From: Edolisoma coerulescens
Taxonomy: Eukaryota > Chordata > Aves > Passeriformes > Campephagidae
Assembly: GCA_013397115.1 (NCBI GenBank)
Contig: VWZW01002571.1
Coordinates: 279,871-343,870 of the forward strand
Length of the DNA stretch: 64,000 bases
Direction: 5' to 3'
The translations under genes were made by a program, and so were the position numbers. Below are positions 10,661 to 21,439 of this stretch, piece by piece (positions within the stretch are counted from its first letter, which is position 1; every line of letters begins with the position of its first letter). The notes under the pieces are model-generated. The model saw only the letters and a program-made list of their open reading frames with translations, did not search any database and was not told the origin of the DNA.

Positions 10661-13179
10661 TTCCCCAAGGGGGTGGTCACCTCCTCTTACTGGCTGTGCC
10701 ATCCACCCCTTTGGTGGTGAAGCCAGCTGAGCTGCTCCCCTTCTCCAGTGCATGTGGACGTGCAGGGATGTGTGTGCCAGGAACATGGGGGAGATGGGAA
10801 ACTCCCTGTGCATTCCAGCAGAGATGCAGCGGGCAGCGTGTGCGGGCATCCCACACTGCTGCCCTGCAGCCACCGTGACCCAGCACAGCCCCTGTCCCCA
10901 GAGCTGTGCCCACCAGTGTCCCCAGTGCCCCCCACAGCCAGAAGGGGCAGCAGATGGTGATGGGATCTGAGCAAATCCTTTCACATCCCACAGTGCAATT
11001 CCACGTGTCCCAAACCTTCCGACCACGACTCATCCGTGCCTTTCTCCATCGTGGACAGGCATCCCAACACCCTCCCCATCACTCTCACACCACTTCTTCC
11101 CACTTTTTTATTAAACTTGTTTGTGGCTCAGATTTGGTTGGACAGTTGATTGACTTCATTGTTTACTTTTTTAAGCTCCTATTCCCTATGGACGGTTTCA
11201 GTTTTCATTAAAAGTCTTTCATCAGAAGGAGCCAAAATTGTCAAAGGCTGTTCCTGGGTTTTGATTAAAAGCTGAAATCGGCAGTGAAATAAAAAAGATA
11301 TTTCCCTCCATCCTTTCCCATCCTTCCTCCCCATTTTTATTGAAATCTTCCACACAGAAAATTCCTTTGCTGACCTGAGGAGTTGCCTCACATGGGATGG
11401 AGCAAGGGCTCATTTCCTCTGAGGCAGAGAGAGCAGGAGCATCACTGAGCCGTGACGAAGGCTCACAGCAGGTTCAGACCAGAGACATGGTTCTTTCCTG
11501 GCTGTTGTGCCCAAGCTGGGATATTGGCACGTGGCATTAAAGTCACGGCATTGTCCAAGACCTGCACACTCCCCACCACTCACAGGGGCACCAGGAGCAC
11601 TTCCCAGAGCCGGCTGTTCCAGGGGACGTCCATGCACCCTCCTGCCAGGGTTCACACTTTGCCCATGCCATCTACATCATTATCTATGAAATGTAACTGC
11701 CTCTTCTCCTTCCCTCTCCTGCCCCAGCTCCTCTCTCTCAACCCCAAAGTGGTTTCTCCCAGCCTGTGTTTCTGTTCCTGGAGGAAATGGGTTATCTTTC
11801 CTATCTTTCCATATGTGCAGAATCGCAGCTCCTACCCCCCAGCTCGTCACTGCATATTAATGGAGAGGAGGCTGAGATTGAAATGTATCAAAATGCAAAA
11901 ACTCAGCTTTGCTTTTGCATCCTCCAAAGCCTTATTTTGCTTTTTGGGCCAAACATATTGTGCATTTTCTGTAACAATGAACTTATCACACTTATTACGA
12001 TAAACTGAGAAGGCACTTCCCACAGTAGACAAAAATCCTGCAGATCGACTTCAACTCTCAAATATTTTTGGATACACGTACATTTTTCCATGGGTTTTCC
12101 GACAAGGGGAATATCCTGACTGCAGCCAGTCCTTGTGTGAGCACAGCTGATCTCCAGGCAATGGGATCTCCTGCTGCTCCTCCGTACACTGGGAGGGAGC
12201 AGCTGGTGCTGTGTCCTTGCTCCATGGGCAGTGCCAGGGCATTGCTTTCCCTGTCTCGAACCCATCTGGACATACTGGAAAATGTTTATTTTGCCACTCC
12301 AGAGTAAGTCCATCCCAGCCCTGTGACCACTCAAGGCACAGGGACTTTTAGGACGTCCCACCCAGCCTGTACTACCACCCACTGAAAACTGCAGTGCAGC
12401 AGTCATCCCCCTCTTGAGCACTGTCCCTCGGGTTTCTGTACAGCAGGAGGCAGGGAGAGCCTCTGGAAGATGAAGCCAGGCGTGTGTCCCTGTGGCTTTG
12501 CTCTCTTGCTAAGCAAGATGAGACAAGAAGTCCCGTTCACCCGCTGCCCCACCACAGCTGAGCCACCACGGCAAAATCCTGAGCTCAGCAAACATCTGGC
12601 AACTACAGCTGGAGCATTTCCCTGTGTGACAATCCATGGGGACAGCAAACCCTCCCCCCTTTTGACCTCCCCCCCTTACCTTTGCAGACACCTGGTTACA
12701 CATTTCTCCCAACACCAGAGATCCACCACCACCTGCATCCATCACATCCCCACCCAGCAGTGTCCAACCACCTGTCTCCGGGGGCCACGGACAAAAATAA
12801 GCTTACAAACACACCAGACAGGGAATAAAAGTGTTTTCCTCTTCACAGAGATTGGCCAAACCTGGGAGGATGCTGCGTGGGGATAAATCCTGAGGACGCA
12901 GCAGCCCACTGCCAGCTGGCCAGCCTGTCCCTTGAAGCACATTTGGTGGCATGGGGAAATAACCACCATGTCAAACTCTCTGGAGTTAATTCCTGGGAAA
13001 TGAGAGTGCTGTGCCATGATGAGCCCAGTGGCACAGAGCTCCCCCCACAAGTGGCCCTGGACAGCCCCTGGCCTCTACTGAGGGCAGGATGTGGGGGAGT
13101 GGGGAGCTGTGTTCTGGCACATCACCTCCATCCTTCACCTTCAGAAATGAAGCGTGCAGAAAATGAGGGCAGAAATGCC
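10661..13179. other. Non-coding stretch, nothing recognised
   Basis: The sequence alternates GC-rich (10.7-11.0 kb) and AT-richer (11.1-12.1 kb) parts. Open frames up to 183 codons (11,452-12,003, +) lack domains. A run of C/T homopolymers lies near 12,650-12,680. No CR1 or LTR was recognised. Confidence 0.45.
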
Positions 13180-13199
13180 TTCGCTGACAGGTTGGAATT

Positions 13200-13620
13200 A
13201 AGAGATTCCAGGTTTTTATAAACAGTCTTCGGATTTCCTGAAAGTTACGGCACCGGGCATCATTTGTATGCAGGATGTGTTGCGGCTCAAAGGTACCAGA
13301 ACTAATGCTGTCCTGTTAATGAACTGAGTGAGTAATAGCCATGGGTATAGAAAGCTTATGTCTGAAACTAATCCTAGTTAATGAATCTATTGTTACAGGT
13401 ATTAAATGGTGACAGGGGGTTTCATCCATCAGCCCTCCATTAATCACAGCGTCCCCGCCTATGCTTATTATTTAGAAGCCAGCAAAGGGATCTTAATGAT
13501 ATTAGTAATAGAGCGGTTGTGGTACGTGACCTGGGACAAGCCAGGGATTGGAGGTGATAAGTGTCTGATCGCATAAGGCATTTTAGAGGTGATCCAAGCA
13601 GCTTTGCTCCCCATGGCATG
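13200..13620. promoter_or_regulatory. Candidate conserved non-coding element
   Basis: This repeat-free AT-rich block contains many homeodomain-type cores (ctaatgctg, gttaatgaac, gttaatgaatc, attaatcac, ttaatgatattagtaat). It also has 'ttgtatgcag' and 'gataagtg' (GATA-type). It stands out from flanking GC-rich DNA and shows no old-repeat signature. An enhancer role is inferred from motif density alone. Confidence 0.33.
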
Positions 13621-14939
13621 TTATCTTGTCTCTGCCAGCCTGCTCTGCTCAGCCAGCGCTGCTCGGAGAGCACCGAGCCGTGGTGGCCACGCCGGAGCCT
13701 CCCCTCGCCTGCTGCTGCCTGCAGGAGATCCCTCTGCACGGGGGGCTCCAGCAACCCCTCCCTGCGGACACCACCAGCTGCCCGAGTGCGCAGGGCACAG
13801 CTCAGGGGCTGCCCGGGGGTGCTCTCGTGGGCACAGGAATCCGCCTGCACAAGTAGCCAGGTGCAAGCCCACGTGCACGAGCACAAATACCCACCCACCC
13901 ACGCAGCCTCAGAGCAAATGACTCAAAGGTTTCTCTGGAAAGACGTGAGGAGCATCTGATATTCTACGCTAATTCTCCATCTGGACGTTCTCAGCGTGTG
14001 CGTTGGGATGGGATTCGTCTCATCACGGTCCCCTAAAGTCAGAGATATTTCAGCCCAGTGTAGGGACACCACCATCCCCCAGGCAAGGCAGGGTGTCTGA
14101 GAGGGCCAGGGCTGTGTCCAAGACAAAACAGGCCACTGGAACTTCAGGGATGCCTTTTGCTGCCCACAAGGCTGGCTCCCACTGCACACACCACGTTGGG
14201 GTGCTGATGGTGGGAATGAATCCCAGCTTGGCACAGCTTGGCTCTGAGCAGGAGGGGCTGCACTGCGTGAGGGTTCTTAACGGGGGCAAGGATGAGTAGG
14301 TTTGGAGGAAGTCTTGCTCTGAGGGTTCAGTAGTTCTCTCCATTCTTCTCCTGAAGTCCGCTGTGCCCTGAAGATTGACCAGAGTGGCCCTGGGTGAGGG
14401 ACACCCAGCCCCTCAATGCTCACTGGCCCCATGGCAGCAGCAGGGCCAGCAGCTCATCCTGGTGGGGTGGGCAGGAATGCTGTGTGAGTCAGGGGCTTCC
14501 CTCAGGATGTGAGTGCAAAATCCCAGATATAAAAGCCTACAGCATATGAACAACCCAGAGGTCCCTGCACAGCTTTCATGTTCAGCCCCCTCTGCAGTTC
14601 ATGGTCTGCTGAGTTTCCAGCTGACAGAGCAAGCTCCTCAGCTGGTGCCACAACTGCAACAGTCCTGGTGATCTGCTCGAGCTGATGGGAGCAGAGGGGT
14701 GTCCATGCAGGCAGCCACGGCGCTGGAAGAGCAGTGGTCCCTGAGCTCAGTGCCCAGGTGTCCACTGCCCCCACAATGCTCACAGCACGTGGGGAGCTTC
14801 TCCCCACCAGGCCAAGGCTGTAAGGGACGTGATGTGCTGGTTTAATGACCAAATGCAATGCAGAGCCACTGAGCCAAACACTTACCCCTCTTTTAGTCTC
14901 GTTGTTCTCCATGAAACACCTCCCTAGATAAGGGAGGCC
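13621..14939. other. Non-coding stretch, nothing recognised
   Basis: The first part (13.62-13.87 kb) is GC- and CpG-enriched and therefore open in several frames on both strands. The remainder is ordinary unique sequence. No exon or named repeat was found. Confidence 0.4.
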
Positions 14940-15325
14940 AGTGGCATCCATCCTGTACCAGCCACGGTGTGGCAGGACCACGACACTGACCATCCCCCTG
15001 TGCTGGCACTCATGAGGCACCTCCAGTTCTGGGGTCAGTTTTGGGCCCCTCATGACAGAAGGACAAGGAGAGGCTGGAGCATGTCCAGGGAAAGGAACAG
15101 AGCTGGGAAGGGGCTGGAGAATTCCTGAGGGAGCTGGGAAAGGGGCTCAGCCTGGAGAATAGGAGGCTCAGGGGGGCCCTTGTGGCTCTGCACAAGTCCC
15201 TGACAGGAGGGGGCAGCCGGGGGGGTCGGGCTCTGCTCCCAGGGAACAGGGACAGGAGGAGAGGGAACGGCCTCAGGCTGGGCCAGGGGAGGTTCAGGTT
15301 GAATATTGGGAAAATCCCTGTCCAC
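14940..15325 (+). repeat. CR1 LINE internal fragment
   Basis: The copy covers 'catcctgtaccagccacggtg', 'gtgctggcactcatgaggca', 'gaggctggagcatgtccag', 'gaggctcaggggggcccttg', 'ccctgacaggagggggcag' and 'aggttgaatattgggaaaat'. It spans the ORF2 end into the 3' UTR and then departs from the consensus near 15,325. The usual 3' tail is missing, so it is truncated at both ends. Confidence 0.88.
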
Positions 15326-17249
15326 GGCAGGGGAACAGGCTCTGGCAGCTGTTGTGGGAAGCCCACATGACACCCCTGTTCTGGGGGAAGAGCTGAGCTG
15401 TGGTCAGTGCTGTGTGCCTACGCAAGGAGTGGGCACCCTCAGGGTGTCTCTCCTCACTGCCCATTCCACAGGGTCATCCCGTGGTGCTCTGGCACCAACA
15501 AGCTGGGCACAAGGCAGCTCTGGCGACCTGCAGGGTGGGTCAGCCCTTTCCTATTGTCTGCAAGGACTCCAAGCCCTGCATTTCTGTGGAAAACCAAGAC
15601 AGGTAATCTGCCACTTGGTTATATTTTTAGGTTAATAACAGATGTGTAAATATATATATGTCTCATCTTCACAGGTACTCGGAGCCAGGAGCTCACCACT
15701 TGCCAATGTTTAAAACAAGCCCAGAGCTAACTTGATAAACTGACTGTAAATCCAGCTCTAACCTGACTCCCAGCTCCCAGGCTGAGGCTGCAGAGCTGCC
15801 CACACAGCTGACACCAAAATCTGCCCACAAGCAAGAGAGTGATACCTCCAGCTGGGTGCTCATCCCAAACCCTCCTGCCACAAGAACAACGTGTATTGGG
15901 GGTTTTCTTGCAGTGTCCTCACTTTCCTGCCTGCTCCAGAGAGAGAAGATGAATAATGGCTCCAAGGGGTGCAGGCACCCAAAAACCAGGAGACTTCCCA
16001 GAAATCTCTTTGTGAAAGGGCAAGGAGCCTTGGCGCCTTTGCCTTGTCAGTCTGTACTCACGGCGTTCTTCCCCATCAAAGAAGGAAACTGCTTTTATCC
16101 AGCAAGAGGAGCTGAGATCCTCCCATCACCTACGTCCAAGAGCTGGGGTTTTCAACAATATCCCCAGGGATGCAGGGTCTGGAAAGCAAGGCTAAGCCCT
16201 GGCCAGATCCAGCCAGCAGAAACAGCAGAGCTTGGTGAGCCCATGCCACATGAACCCACCTGGCACGGAGCAGGTGGGTACCTGGTCTCCAGTCGTGCCA
16301 CGCTGCACTAGGACAGCAGCCAGCAGAGGAGGAAAAGGGAAGAGGAGAGATAATTATTAGTGATTGAAACTGATTGCATGAAAGAAGGACAGATGTTTCT
16401 TGTTGTGCTTGTGTGCCTGAGGCTACGGAGCCATGCAAGAGACCGGGGAAAACTCCTTCTCAGCCTGGGAATGCTGTGGCACTGAGCCGCATTCAAATGA
16501 GGGCTGAAATCCACACATGCCTTCCCTCTGACTCTTTTCAAACCCACCCAGGATCGGGTTAAATCGCCAGTCTCCTCACTCCCCCCATGCAGGCAGGTGA
16601 TGTCCACACAGGTCCCCTCTGGCCGAGGGCCGCCAGGTGCTGCAGAGACCCCCCAGCTTCTCTCCATGCCCCAGTCATGCAGCCATCCCAGTAAAGCCCA
16701 GGCTCTGGGAAATGATGGGACTAGAGAAGCACAGCCAGGCCAGGCAAAGCAGGCAGGAAGTTTGACATTTTGAGCAGGAAAGCTCCTGGTCACCCTGCTG
16801 CCAGAGCAAAACAGGCATTTCTCTGAGAACAGGAGGCTTTACCATTCCCTTGCAAGACCTGGGATGGGGAATCCTGCTTATGTTTTCCTTGAGAAAGGAT
16901 GGTCGCCCATGGGGAGAGCCAGCTGGTGTCCCCACCAGGCTGAGGAGAGGCTGTTAAGGGGACACAAAGCCCCTGTGGTGTGTTCTGTGGGCTGCAGTGC
17001 ATGTTTAATGCTATAAAATATGCAAATAGAGGCTTGTCTTAGCGATGTTACTGATGGTGGTGATGTGCTCCTGGCACCGGTTCAGCTGGCTCCAGTGCCA
17101 AGGCAGGATGGAGCCAGAGATGCATTCAGGGAACTGAGCAGGGGTCTTGTCCCACCATGGGAGGAATCAGCCCCCTCCCAGCATGGCCTGGCTCCCTTGG
17201 GATGGCCTGAGCTCCGCCCTTGGCAGCCCTTGGAGGCACCATCCTGTTT
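15326..17249. other. Non-coding stretch between CR1 copies
   Basis: This is unique sequence with a short AT run (tatatatat near 15,650). Open frames of up to 161 codons exist on both strands but have no family resemblance or splice support. Confidence 0.45.
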
Positions 17250-17995
17250 GTGACCATTGGATCCCAAGAGCCCCAGGCAGCGCTCCAGGCTCGGGGCAGA
17301 GTGGCTGGAAAGCTGCCGGTCAGGAAGGGATCTGGGAGTGCCGGTGCTTACAGTGGGTGAACATGAGCCCAGGTATGCCCAGGTGGCCAAGAGGGCCCGT
17401 GACACCTGGCCTGTACCAGCCATGGTGGGACAGCAGGACCAGGGCAGTGACTGCCCCGCTGTGCTGGCACTCATGAGGCACCTCCAGTTCTGGGGTCGGT
17501 TTTGGGTTCCTCATCACAAGACTGACATTGAGGGGCTGCAGAGGGTCCAGGGCAGGGAACGGAGCTGGGAAAGGGCTGGAGCCTCAGGAGGGGCTGAGGG
17601 AGCTGGGAAAGGGGCTCAGCCTGGAGAAGAGGAGGCTCAGGGGGGCCCTTGTGGCTCTGCACAACTCCCTGACAGGAGGGGGCAGCCGGCGGGGTCGGGC
17701 TCTGCTCCGCGGGAACAGGGACAGGACAAGAGGAAACAGCATCAAGCCAAGCTGTGCCAGAGGAAAGTTTCGGTTGGGTATTATTAAGAATTTCTTCCCG
17801 GAAAGGGCGGTCAGGCATTGGAAGGGGCTGGCCAGGGAAGTGGTGGAATCCCCATCCCTGAAGGTGTCCAAGGAACGACTGGACGTGGCACTCAGTGCTC
17901 TGGGCTGGGTGACCAGCTGGCGCTCGGGCACAGGTTGGACCCGAAGATCCCGGAGGTCCTTTCCACCCTCAGCGATTCCAGGACTCTGTGACTCG
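17250..17995 (+). repeat. Long CR1 LINE fragment abutting an assembly gap
   Basis: This is the longest CR1 in the window. It begins in the ORF2 C-terminal region (ccaggcagcgctccaggctc, gcagagtggctggaaagctg), passes 'gaggctcaggggggcccttg' and the UTR, and ends with a diverged tail at 'gattccaggactctgtgac'. It has CpG-rich substitutions. It ends a dozen bases before the 668-base N run. The frame is broken, so no protein is expected. Confidence 0.9.
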
Positions 17996-18007
17996 GGAGA
18001 GGGTGGG

Positions 18008-18675
18008 NNNNNNNNNNNNNNNNNNNNNNNNNNNNNNNNNNNNNNNNNNNNNNNNNNNNNNNNNNNNNNNNNNNNNNNNNNNNNNNNNNNNNNNNNNNNN
18101 NNNNNNNNNNNNNNNNNNNNNNNNNNNNNNNNNNNNNNNNNNNNNNNNNNNNNNNNNNNNNNNNNNNNNNNNNNNNNNNNNNNNNNNNNNNNNNNNNNNN
18201 NNNNNNNNNNNNNNNNNNNNNNNNNNNNNNNNNNNNNNNNNNNNNNNNNNNNNNNNNNNNNNNNNNNNNNNNNNNNNNNNNNNNNNNNNNNNNNNNNNNN
18301 NNNNNNNNNNNNNNNNNNNNNNNNNNNNNNNNNNNNNNNNNNNNNNNNNNNNNNNNNNNNNNNNNNNNNNNNNNNNNNNNNNNNNNNNNNNNNNNNNNNN
18401 NNNNNNNNNNNNNNNNNNNNNNNNNNNNNNNNNNNNNNNNNNNNNNNNNNNNNNNNNNNNNNNNNNNNNNNNNNNNNNNNNNNNNNNNNNNNNNNNNNNN
18501 NNNNNNNNNNNNNNNNNNNNNNNNNNNNNNNNNNNNNNNNNNNNNNNNNNNNNNNNNNNNNNNNNNNNNNNNNNNNNNNNNNNNNNNNNNNNNNNNNNNN
18601 NNNNNNNNNNNNNNNNNNNNNNNNNNNNNNNNNNNNNNNNNNNNNNNNNNNNNNNNNNNNNNNNNNNNNNNNNNN
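18008..18675. other. Assembly gap (668 N)
   Basis: The run of N has a CR1 on its left and very CpG-rich sequence on its right. GC-rich promoter cores are commonly lost from short-read bird assemblies. Any open frame crossing it is meaningless. Confidence 0.99.
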
Positions 18676-18910
18676 CCGGCCCCTCCCGGGCAGCGCCGAT
18701 CCGCGCGCGGCCACTGCCCCCTGGCGGGGCCCGGCCGCCGGGCCGCGCGGTTGCCACGGAAACGGGACGTTCGCTCCATCTCCGCCAACCGCGGGGACAG
18801 CGAGGGGCTGCAGGGGCCCGGGGGCACACCCGGGTCCTCATGGCACGGGGAAGGCGCAGGGGCCGATGCGAGGCTGTTCCCGAGGCTGGGCGAGGGCACG
18901 GCTGCTCATC
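18676..18910. promoter_or_regulatory. CpG island shore with CTCF and RFX X-box motifs
   Basis: The sequence is extremely GC- and CpG-rich (ccgcgcgcggcc, gggccgcgcgg). On the minus strand 18,714-18,727 reads CCGCCAGGGGGCAG, which fits the CTCF core CCGCnnGGnGGCAG. At 18,750-18,763, GTTGCCACGGAAAC fits the RFX X-box RYYNYY-N2-RRNRAC. X-boxes near CpG-island starts are typical of cilium genes and RFX targets. The associated transcript cannot be seen, because the likely start lies in the gap. The promoter call is an inference; the motifs are read directly. Confidence 0.6.
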
Positions 18911-18947
18911 CCACCGTGAACCCCCCCTGCCATGGAGGCACAGCGTC

Positions 18948-19240
18948 AGGAACTGGCTTGGGTTGGAAAGGACCTTAAAGCTCATCTCGTTCCACCCCCT
19001 GCCATGGGCAGGGACACCTTCCACTGTCCCAGGCTGCTCCAAGCCCCGTCCAACCTGGCCTTGGGCACTGCCAGGGGCAGCCACAGCTTTTCTGGGCACC
19101 CTGTGCCAGGGCCTCCCCACCCTCACAGGGAAAAATTTCATGTAATATCTCATTGAACCCTGCCCTCTGGCAGTGGGAAGCCATTCCCCTTGTCCTGGCA
19201 CTCTCTTCCCGTGTAAAAAGTCATTCTCCCTCTTTTTTAT
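18948..19240 (-). repeat. CR1 LINE 3' fragment, minus strand
   Basis: It is antisense to the CR1 3' UTR: 'ttgggttggaaaggacctta', 'caccccctgccatgggcagg', 'caggctgctccaagccccg', 'ggcagtgggaagccattccc'. A small deletion removes the usual 'tccctggatcc' part. The tail at the left end is lost, being replaced by the CpG-rich shore. Confidence 0.92.
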
Positions 19241-20558
19241 AATCCACCTTTGAGTACCGGAAGGACTTAACCCCCCCAGTGTACAGCAGGGGCCTTTTCC
19301 CACACAACCCCCCAGCCCTGGGTGCCCCAATTCCCTCCAGCTGCCCCTGCTCTGGCATTATGCAGAGAGATCACACTCTTGCCTCTCCAGTTTGGGGGAA
19401 AGGCCCCAGTCTTCAGCACATCAGTCCCTCTCGGCTGTTCCTGCTCATTTTGGGAACACCCATGAATGTAACAGCCTCTGGATGGTCCTGGTGGCAGCCA
19501 GGGATCAGCCCCAGGGTCTCCCCAGTTGCTACTGCCCTGCACTGGCCACTGCCAAAGCAGTGCTGTGTTTTTCCCGCTGCCAAAATCACCTTCCTCCAGC
19601 AGGAAAGGGCACTGAGCCAAGCCTTCCCACAGTGTAGACATTCCCTGGATAACCCATGTCATGCTCCCAGGCTGGCCTGGTGCTTCCACTCACCAAGGTA
19701 GTAAAATATAAGATCTCCATGCCCAGCCACAGCTGTCCCCTGCCCATGGAGCAGCTCCTCCAGCCTCACAGGGCCTCTCTCAGACCACTGTGGGTCTCAC
19801 TTCAGAAGAAATAAAAGGGAGATTAAATGAGCCCCATCTCCTTTCCATCCCCCGGGAGCAGCCATGGTGGCTTGGGGGTCAGGACAGGCTGGAGAAGTTC
19901 TTGGCTGCTCTGGGCAGCTGAGGTCTGCTGGTGCATGGAGAGATGGTAATAAATGAACCACTCATCAGTCATGCTGGTGAGGGCCAAGCACAGCCCCCAG
20001 CGCCCCTGGGCCTTGCTGCTGGCATGGGGTCACTGCAGGGATCCGTGTGGGCAGCAGCAGGGGACACCAGCCAGGGCTGGGAGCTGCCCCAGGGCATCCC
20101 CAGGAAACTGATATCCCACAGGATTTGGGTGGTAGCTGGACCACAGCCCTACCACAGCTGCCAGGACAACACATCCTCCACGTCTGCACCGAGCTCCCAG
20201 CGTGCACAGCCCAGGGAGGTCCCAGTGTGGATGTCCCGTGTGCTGGGCAGGACGGCCAAGCACTGCAGCCCAGCAGACACCCACCTCCTGCCTCATGCCG
20301 GGCTCGGAGCCCTGCTCCAGGCAGCTGGGGGATGGCTGGGCTGGTCCTGCCTGCACGACTTCGCTCCAGGACCACTCCAGGTCCTGCTCCAGTCTGGGAT
20401 CACAGGTCCTGGCCAGGATGTCTGCAGAGATGGGACCTGTGCAGAGGCTCAGCTCAGGCCAGCACATCTCCCCACAGCCTGACACCCTAAGAGCCCAAGA
20501 TGGGCTGTGTGTGCACTTGCAGCTTTTGCCATCCCTCTGAGCATTTCCTGCAAAGGAT
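19241..20558. other. Non-coding stretch, nothing recognised
   Basis: This is moderately GC-rich unique sequence with overlapping open frames on both strands. None shows a family, exon boundary or codon evidence. Confidence 0.4.
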
Positions 20559-20561
20559 AAA

Positions 20562-20598
20562 ACCATTCACAGAGTGATAGAACAGCTGAGGCTGAAAG
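20562..20598 (-). repeat. Decayed CR1 3' tip flanking a minisatellite
   Basis: The phrases 'tcacagagtgatagaacagc' and 'tgaggctgaaaggaacctct' match the antisense CR1 3' end (cacagaatcatagaa... gaggttggaagggacctct). The first unit of the adjoining 42-bp array continues this match. Confidence 0.5.
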
Positions 20599-20850
20599 GA
20601 ACCTCTGGAGATGCTCTGACCCACACCCAGCTCACTGCAGGAACCTCTGGAGATGCTCTGACCCACACCCAGCTCACTGCAGGAACCTCTGGAGATGCCC
20701 TGCCCCACACCCTGCTCACAGCAGGAACCTCTGGAGATGCTCTGCCCCACACCCAGCTCACAGCAGGAACCTCTGGAGATGCTCTGCCCCACACCTAGCT
20801 CACTGCAGGAACCTCTGGAGGTGCTGTGCCCCAAATCCTGCTCACAGCAT
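20599..20850. repeat. 42-bp tandem repeat, six units
   Basis: Units start at 20,599, 20,641, 20,683, 20,725, 20,767 and 20,809, each exactly 42 bases, beginning 'gaacctctggagatgctctg'. Units one and two are identical; the others differ at a few sites and the sixth is most diverged. Because 42 is divisible by three, repeated frames stay open on both strands (a 14-residue Gly-Gln-Ser-Ser-Arg pattern on the minus strand). That is a by-product, not evidence for a gene. Confidence 0.95.
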
Positions 20851-20917
20851 CGGTGTGTTTGTGTGTCTGGCCGTGGTGTGCACGTGTGTCCATGTGAACC
20901 TGTCCCCTCACAGCTCT

Positions 20918-20995
20918 GCCCAAGATTACACAGAGAGCAGAGCAGGGCTGGGATTTGAAGGAGCTGCTTCTCCAGACATCAGCACTGCCTTTCAA
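20918..20995 (-). repeat. MIR SINE relic, minus strand
   Basis: The sequence 'gcccaagattacacagagag', 'cagagcagggctgggatttg' and 'cagacatcagcactgcc' follows the antisense of the MIR tRNA-related head (gcccaaggtcacacag... gagccgggattcgaa). It is short and diverged. Confidence 0.5.
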
Positions 20996-21439
20996 ACACA
21001 TGAAAGGCAGCAGCTCTTGAGCAACCAAAGCCCAGCTCGAGGAGACAAATGTCCTTCTACGCAGCCTCAGCCTTTTCCTGCCACACGTGTGATCTTCCCG
21101 CTGTCCTGGGTGATGGGGTTTGGGAGGCTGACATTGGACTGGGGCCTGCAGGTACTTGGGAGGATCAGTGGCCCTTGGGAAGGGCCTGGCTTGGGTCCAG
21201 GGCTGCTGGAGACAAGAGCCCCACAGTCCCCACCATGGGGAGAGCAGCCAGTGCCAGCACTGGCCCCAAGAGCCTCGTGTGGGGATGTGGGGAGCAAGAG
21301 AAGCAGCATCTCAGCCCCCCAGCCCTGTCCCAACACCTCCACCACTGTCCTGGCCTCTTCCAGGGACCAGCAGCTGGAAACAGCAGGTCCTCCTGCGCTC
21401 CCTGCCTGGGGCAGGACGGCTGGTCCTGTCCCTCTGATG

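Noticed and set aside
17528..19330. Very long open frames (335-463 codons) on both strands across 18.0-18.7 kb
   Set aside because: Most of each frame is the 668-base N run translated as X; the real parts are CR1 and CpG-island sequence.
20599..20850. Regular repeat array considered as CRISPR
   Set aside because: Units are contiguous 42-mers with no spacers, in a vertebrate genome; it is a minisatellite.
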